Shown piece by piece: positions 3,984 through 7,090 of a stretch of 7,090 nt of DNA (position 1 is the first letter of the stretch; each line of letters begins with the position of its first letter). Under the pieces are notes generated by a model. That model ran no database searches, was not told the origin of the DNA, and saw nothing but the letters and a program-made list of their open reading frames with translations. A program made the translations under genes and the position numbers. The stretch comes from Nitrososphaerota archaeon (GTDB lineage Archaea > Thermoproteota > Nitrososphaeria > Nitrososphaerales > Nitrosopumilaceae), in assembly GCA_016200035.1 (NCBI GenBank), contig JACQFM010000028.1, forward strand, positions 1-7,090, given 5' to 3'.

Positions 3984-5081
3984 ATGATTAACAACCGACA
4001 GGTAACACCTTCAAATCAACCGACAACGAAACAGCACCCCAAAACAGCATCTTTATTAGGTACTAGTACCGTACGATACGGTAAGTTGGATGAGCTAAGG
4101 CTAGAAAGTCTAGAAGGAGTAGGCCCAGTAACATCAAAGAAGCTAGTAGATGCTGGAATTCATAACATCATGGATCTTCTTGTGAGGGGCCCAGTAGATG
4201 TTTCAGAGATTACTGGCATGGATATAGAGGCTGCAATAAAACTAGTGACCAAGGCACGTCAACAGCTTATTGAACAAGGTAAACTCGAAAAGGACTTTGT
4301 AACTGCTACAGAGATTTACAAAAGACGACAAGACATTGGTAAGATCTCGACTGGTACCACTGCATTAGATATGTTATTTGATGGTGGAATTGAAACACAG
4401 GCCATTACAGAAGTTTACGGTGAATTTGGTTCTGGCAAGACACAATTTTGTCATACAATGTGTGTAAATGTTCAAAAACCAAAAGATCAAGGCGGACTTG
4501 ATGGGGGAGCTTTGTATATAGATACTGAAGGGACATTTAGGCCAGAAAGAATTGTTACGATAGCCAAGTCAAAAGGTCTCGAGCCCGAAAAGGTACTTGA
4601 AAGAATTATTGTAGCCAAGGCATACAACAGCTCACACCAAGAATTGATCCTGGAAGAAGTAGGTCCTATTATAGAAGAAAATAAGATAAAATTAATTGTA
4701 GTCGATTCAGCAGTCGGCTTATTTAGAGCAGAATACCTGGGTAGAGGAACACTTTCCGTGAGGCAACAGAGGCTGAACAGATTCATGCATCTTCTTACAA
4801 GGACTGCTGAAACATACAATGTCGCAGCCATTGCAACAAACCAAGTTATGGCATCGCCTGATACCTTCTTTGGAGATCCTACAAGACCAGTTGGAGGTAA
4901 CGTTGTTGCACACACAAGCACATATCGAGTATACTTTAAGAAATCTGGTAAGAAAAGAATTGCAAGAATGGTTGACAGTCCGCACCATCCAGAACAAGAA
5001 GTGCTCTTTATCTTAACGGAAAGCGGCATAGCTGATCCGGAAGAAGAATCTAAGAAGAAAAAGAAAGAAGAGAGCGAGTAA
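3984..5081 (+). CDS. radA: DNA repair and recombination protein RadA
   Basis: RadA is the archaeal Rad51/RecA recombinase that forms filaments on single-stranded DNA and drives strand exchange. In the 365-residue frame: helix-hairpin-helix DNA-binding domain (LEGVGPVTSKKLVDAG, about 43-90); subunit-joining motif F105-V-T-A108; Walker A GEFGSGKT (146-153); Walker B LIVVDS (237-242); loops L1 (GRGTLSVRQQ) and L2 (NQVMASPDTFFGDP, GGN); the signature HTSTYRVYFKKSGKKRIARM; and an acidic/Lys tail. Start is doubtful: residues 1-18 come from the mobile element's right end. In the rebuilt pre-insertion sequence the frame has TGA at 1066-1068 and no start codon before TTG 4086 (residue 35, MDELRLESLEGVGP, 331 residues), which is probably the native start. 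The core is intact, so function should be kept. Confidence 0.95.
   Translation: MINNRQVTPSNQPTTKQHPKTASLLGTSTVRYGKLDELRLESLEGVGPVTSKKLVDAGIHNIMDLLVRGPVDVSEITGMDIEAAIKLVTKARQQLIEQGKLEKDFVTATEIYKRRQDIGKISTGTTALDMLFDGGIETQAITEVYGEFGSGKTQFCHTMCVNVQKPKDQGGLDGGALYIDTEGTFRPERIVTIAKSKGLEPEKVLERIIVAKAYNSSHQELILEEVGPIIEENKIKLIVVDSAVGLFRAEYLGRGTLSVRQQRLNRFMHLLTRTAETYNVAAIATNQVMASPDTFFGDPTRPVGGNVVAHTSTYRVYFKKSGKKRIARMVDSPHHPEQEVLFILTESGIADPEEESKKKKKEESE
3989..4038 (-). repeat. Right terminal inverted repeat
   Basis: Reverse complement of the left end: 26 outer bases identical, 44 of about 50 overall. CAACCGACA occurs at 3992-4000 and 4017-4025, again 25 bp apart, the mirror of the spacing at the left end. 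This stretch is read as residues 2-19 of the long RadA frame. Confidence 0.87.
4039..4046. repeat. Right target-site duplication
   Basis: CCAAAACA, identical to 1076-1083. It ends 5 bp before a TATA-like box, so insertion occurred at the upstream edge of the native radA promoter. Confidence 0.85.
4052..4082 (+). promoter_or_regulatory. Probable native radA promoter with two overlapping palindromes
   Basis: TTTATTA at 4052-4058 is centred 31 nt before TTG 4086, the same spacing seen for other leaderless starts in this window. Between box and start are a perfect 12-bp palindrome GGTACTAGTACC (4059-4070) and a perfect 6-3-6 inverted repeat ACCGTA-CGA-TACGGT (4068-4082), overlapping by 3 bp. Their position downstream of the box suggests an operator. 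If the long form starting at 3984 is made, this stretch is instead coding. Confidence 0.5.
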
Positions 5082-5084
5082 GTG

Positions 5085-5092
5085 TTAAATTA
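5085..5092 (+). promoter_or_regulatory. TATA-like box ahead of L21e
   Basis: TTAAATTA is centred about 29 nt before ATG 5118, with no Shine-Dalgarno site in between, so the L21e-rpoF-DUF655-ksgA block probably has its own leaderless promoter just after radA. Confidence 0.5.
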
Positions 5093-5117
5093 AGGGCAAT
5101 TAGCTCTAGTCAAATAT

Positions 5118-5417
5118 ATGACTACTAAGAAGCCTTCTGGCCACTCACATGGCTTTATGCACAAAGCACGATCTGTCATGACAAAGGACAGAGTAAGAGG
5201 AGTCTCTTTTTTACTAAGAAAATATAGTCCAGGAGACAAGGCACTAGTAATCATTGATCCCTCGCAACACAAGGCATTGCCGCATCGTAGATACCATGGG
5301 AAAGTAGGAACTGTACAGGCTGTGGGGCGACGCACTGTTACACTTGATGTCAAACTAGGTAACAAGACAAAAACATTAATCACGAGGCTAGACCATATCA
5401 AACCGTTTGGTGTGTAA
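5118..5417 (+). CDS. rpl21e: 50S ribosomal protein L21e
   Basis: The 99-residue basic protein matches the archaeal/eukaryotic L21e family, a component of the large ribosomal subunit. Recognisable parts are SHGFMHKARSVMTKDRVRG near the start, the KYSPGDKALVIIDPS strand, and the MPHRRYHGK-type signature, here LPHRRYHGKVGTVQAVGRR (residues 55-73), an SH3-like beta-barrel segment. It ends with RLDHIKPFGV. Length is normal. Start is ATG 5118, probably leaderless. The rpoF start follows 2 nt after its stop, and this pairing of L21e with rpoF is conserved across archaea. Confidence 0.95.
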   Translation: MTTKKPSGHSHGFMHKARSVMTKDRVRGVSFLLRKYSPGDKALVIIDPSQHKALPHRRYHGKVGTVQAVGRRTVTLDVKLGNKTKTLITRLDHIKPFGV

Positions 5418-5419
5418 GT

Positions 5420-5746
5420 ATGGAAGAGATTAAGAAGAAACAACCTATCACTATTTCTGAAGTTAAAGAAATTATGGAGAAGGGAGATCCAGAGTCAATG
5501 GATCAGATACAAAGATGGACATTTGACTATGCATCCAAGTTTTCAAAAATTGATGCAAAGGCAGCCAAGAAGATAAAACAACAGCTCGTTAAAGACTGTG
5601 GTATAACAGAAGAGGAGGCAGTGGAAGTGGTAAACATCCTGCCAACTACTGAGGTAGAATTGCGAGCCTTTACCTTTGGCTGGAAAAAACTGATTCTGGC
5701 TGAAACGCTAGAGAAAATGCTGAAAATTATCAAGGAGAACGCGTAG
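5420..5746 (+). CDS. rpoF: DNA-directed RNA polymerase subunit F (Rpo4/Rpb4)
   Basis: 108 residues, mainly helical and charged, matching archaeal RpoF. With RpoE (Rpo7) it forms the stalk of RNA polymerase, which helps promoter opening and binds nascent RNA. The N-terminal part (ITISEVKEIMEK) packs on RpoE, and the rest is an HRDC-like helical bundle with the typical ITEEEAVEVVNILPTTEVEL (residues 61-80) and a final amphipathic helix (LAETLEKMLKIIKENA). ATG 5420 is 2 nt after the L21e stop; GGTG at 5409-5412, within the L21e end, can serve as ribosome-binding site, so translation is probably coupled. DUF655 follows after 13 nt. Confidence 0.93.
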   Translation: MEEIKKKQPITISEVKEIMEKGDPESMDQIQRWTFDYASKFSKIDAKAAKKIKQQLVKDCGITEEEAVEVVNILPTTEVELRAFTFGWKKLILAETLEKMLKIIKENA

Positions 5747-5759
5747 TCCAAGGAGTCGA

Positions 5760-6326
5760 TTGTTCTTGGAGAGAACTCAACCTAGAAAGTACGAAGAGTA
5801 CGCATACGTCTTAGACTTTGCTCCCAGAGGAAAGTCTGTAACAGTAAAGGGAAGAGATGGTATAATTATAACTGCGCTAGGAGAAGACAGATTAACAATT
5901 CTGGAACTTCTTGGTGTGCCAAACTCGACATTTGAGATAGGAGAGAGGGTGTATATTGGCAAAGAAGGCAGAACAAAAATCTTGTCAGTCCTGGGTAGGC
6001 TAGAGTATAGTGAAATCTCTCCTGCAGCTCAAAGTGAGCTTGCCGGTGTGATAGAAAAGATAGTGGCACAAAATGAACAAAGATTTGTGGATTATCTAAA
6101 CAATGCACAACCGCTCACGCCAAGGATCCATGCACTTGAGCTAATACCTGGTATTGGCAAGACATACATGCGAACAATGCTAGATGAACGAGAAAAGAAA
6201 AAGTTTGCAGACTTTAAGGATCTTCAGGAAAGAGTTGGATTAAAAGAACCAATAAAACAGATTGCAAAGAGGATTCTTGAGGAAATAACTGGAGAGACAA
6301 GGATGAACCTCTTTGTCAGACGATGA
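5760..6326 (+). CDS. DUF655 family protein, OB-like plus helix-hairpin-helix
   Basis: 188 residues; belongs to the archaeal DUF655 family, long known as the gene between rpoF and ksgA. The N-terminal part (PRKYEEYAYVLDFAPRGKSV, about 8-80) is strand-rich and resembles an OB-type RNA-binding fold. A helical linker follows, then a helix-hairpin-helix with LELIPGIGKTYMRTML (126-141) and a second helical hairpin (about 152-176). The biochemical role is not established; nucleic-acid binding linked to rRNA processing or transcription fits its position. Start is TTG 5760, supported by a strong AAGGAG at 5750-5755 with a 4-nt gap; no ATG is available before the conserved PRKYEEYAYVLD. Its stop overlaps the ksgA start (ATGA). 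Confidence 0.88.
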   Translation: MFLERTQPRKYEEYAYVLDFAPRGKSVTVKGRDGIIITALGEDRLTILELLGVPNSTFEIGERVYIGKEGRTKILSVLGRLEYSEISPAAQSELAGVIEKIVAQNEQRFVDYLNNAQPLTPRIHALELIPGIGKTYMRTMLDEREKKKFADFKDLQERVGLKEPIKQIAKRILEEITGETRMNLFVRR

Positions 6327-7033
6327 ATAGACGTCAATCACTTGGCCAGCACTTTCTTCTTTCAGATTCTATTGCAAAATCGATAGTTGATTTTGCTAAA
6401 ATCACAAAAAATGATACCGTTCTTGAGATAGGTACAGGTAAGGGAATATTGATTCCCTTTCTCTGTCACACTGCAAAAAATGTCATCTCGATAGAAAGAG
6501 ACCAAAAACTCTACCTGTTGGCCCGACAAAAATACTCAAGTTTTTCAAATCTGAGTCTAAAGCATGGTGATGCCTTTAAGATGAATCTAGACTTTACAGT
6601 TCTTGTATCTAATTTGCCATATTCTAAGAGCCGTGAGGCAATAGAATGGCTTATTCAGAAAAAATTTAGGGCAGCCATAATAATGGTTCAAAAGGAATTT
6701 GCCCAGAAACTCCTATCAAAACCAGGCAGCAAAAATCATAGGGCAATAAGTGTTCTCGCAAACTACAGCGCAAGAATCGAACCTTTGATGGAAGTGTCAA
6801 AATCAAATTTTTTCCCTGCACCAAAGGTAGATTCAATTGTGTTACGGTTAACAAAAAAGCACAATATGTCAAAGAAAACCATAGATACTTTAAACAAGCT
6901 TTTCTCATATCGCAGAAAAACGATCCGCAATATAGCAAAACAATTTAGAGTGTCTATAGATTCGAATAAAAGATTAGAAGACTTGACAGATGGTGAGATA
7001 ATAAAACTTGCAAAAGAAATTAACAGAAACTGA
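6323..7033 (+). CDS. ksgA: 16S rRNA dimethyladenosine transferase (KsgA/Dim1)
   Basis: This S-adenosylmethionine-dependent enzyme dimethylates two adjacent adenosines in the 3'-terminal helix of 16S rRNA late in small-subunit assembly. Seen: SLGQHFLLSD (6-15); SAM-binding motif VLEIGTGKG (33-41); acidic E58 in ISIERD; GDAF (82-85); catalytic NLPY (97-100); FFPAPKVDS (163-171); and SYRRKTIRN (195-203) in the small C-terminal domain. At 236 residues it is shorter than the common 260-280, mainly in the C-terminal domain, but no motif is missing. The ATG overlaps the DUF655 stop by 4 nt, so translation is coupled. Confidence 0.94.
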   Translation: MNRRQSLGQHFLLSDSIAKSIVDFAKITKNDTVLEIGTGKGILIPFLCHTAKNVISIERDQKLYLLARQKYSSFSNLSLKHGDAFKMNLDFTVLVSNLPYSKSREAIEWLIQKKFRAAIIMVQKEFAQKLLSKPGSKNHRAISVLANYSARIEPLMEVSKSNFFPAPKVDSIVLRLTKKHNMSKKTIDTLNKLFSYRRKTIRNIAKQFRVSIDSNKRLEDLTDGEIIKLAKEINRN

Positions 7034-7090
7034 ATGTTATACTCCTGCAGAAGATACAATATTTTTTGCTAATCACATTCAAAATGAAAA
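7008..7090 (+). CDS. HemK/Mtq2-like methyltransferase, N-terminal part (cut by window end)
   Basis: The frame from TTG 7008 reads MQKKLTETECYTPAEDTIFF and continues open to the window edge. Y-x-PAED-[ST]-x-x-[FL] is the N-terminal signature of archaeal HemK-related methylases, whose Mtq2 members methylate the GGQ glutamine of release factor aRF1. Such a gene regularly follows ksgA in archaea. TTG is the likely start, with GGTGAG at 6992-6997, 10 nt upstream; it overlaps ksgA by 26 nt. The ATG at 7034 is in another frame and stops after 12 codons. The SAM-binding and NPPY motifs lie beyond the window. Confidence 0.7.
   Translation, partial: MQKKLTETECYTPAEDTIFFANHIQNE

Larger units (their letters stand above)
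1084..4038 (+). mobile_element. IS6-like insertion element with passenger genes, 2,955 bp
   Basis: The ends are inverted repeats: 1084-1109 is the exact reverse complement of 4013-4038 (26 bp), and similarity continues to about 50 bp. They start GGTGCTGTTTCG, close to the GG..CTGTT pattern of IS6-family ends. Direct 8-bp repeats CCAAAACA flank both ends. Inside lies one intact DDE transposase (2094-3221, plus strand). Unlike a normal IS6 element of 0.7-0.9 kb, it has a left arm of about 1 kb with a minus-strand operon (RHH regulator, coiled-coil protein, Zn-ribbon protein) and a right arm of about 0.8 kb with three small membrane-protein genes. The intact transposase, clean ends and perfect target duplication suggest a fairly recent, possibly active insertion. 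The family name rests on motif recognition, not a database match. Confidence 0.85.

Noticed and set aside
4487..5029. Minus-strand 180-residue frame within radA
   Set aside because: A shadow of a conserved, clearly coding plus-strand gene, with no domain of its own. The same applies to the opposite-strand frames over L21e, rpoF, DUF655 and ksgA.
1..7090. tRNA, rRNA or CRISPR array
   Set aside because: I saw no cloverleaf-like TTCRA-containing stretch, no rRNA sequence and no regularly spaced repeats; the only repeats are those of the element and its operators.

Overview
This AT-rich window looks like the chromosome of an ammonia-oxidising-type archaeon (Nitrososphaerota/Thaumarchaeota, probably close to Nitrosopumilales). 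The evidence is archaeal/eukaryotic-type information genes (ribosomal proteins S30e and L21e, recombinase RadA, RNA polymerase subunit Rpo4/RpoF, a DUF655 protein, a KsgA/Dim1 rRNA methylase). In addition, several genes have a TATA-like box centred about 26-32 nt before the start codon and no Shine-Dalgarno sequence, which suggests leaderless transcripts. The genus is inferred from protein style, not from a search.

Layout. 1-195: S30e. 196-443: a broken transposase tail (in frame just after the S30e stop) and a tiny membrane ORF. 418-948 (minus strand): a two-helix membrane protein and a small Cys/His protein. 1084-4038: a complete insertion element of 2,955 bp. 3984-7090: radA, then the co-directional block L21e - rpoF - DUF655 - ksgA - start of a HemK/Mtq2-like methylase, an order that is familiar in archaea.

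Main result. The central element can be delimited to the base. It has inverted ends of about 50 bp (first 26 bp identical, beginning GGTGCTGTTTCG) and is flanked by an exact 8-bp direct repeat, CCAAAACA (1076-1083 and 4039-4046). GG-starting ends with CTGTT, 8-bp target duplication and a DDE transposase related to IS6/IS240 all point to an IS6-like element. It is over three times the usual IS6 length (about 0.7-0.9 kb) because it carries passengers. The left arm has a minus-strand operon (ribbon-helix-helix regulator, coiled-coil protein, Zn-ribbon protein). The right arm has three small membrane-protein genes. Regulator operon and transposase diverge from a control region with two perfect 15-bp palindromes, the likely operator of the regulator.

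Consequences. The element landed directly upstream of the apparent native radA promoter. The ATG that gives the longest RadA lies inside the element, so the first 18 residues of that form are element-encoded. When the pre-insertion sequence is rebuilt, the only start codon left before the conserved RadA core is TTG at 4086. At the other end, the Zn-ribbon gene reads out of the element into host DNA for its last 17 residues. A diverged relative of the same transposase family survives as a fragment beside S30e, so this locus has been hit at least twice.
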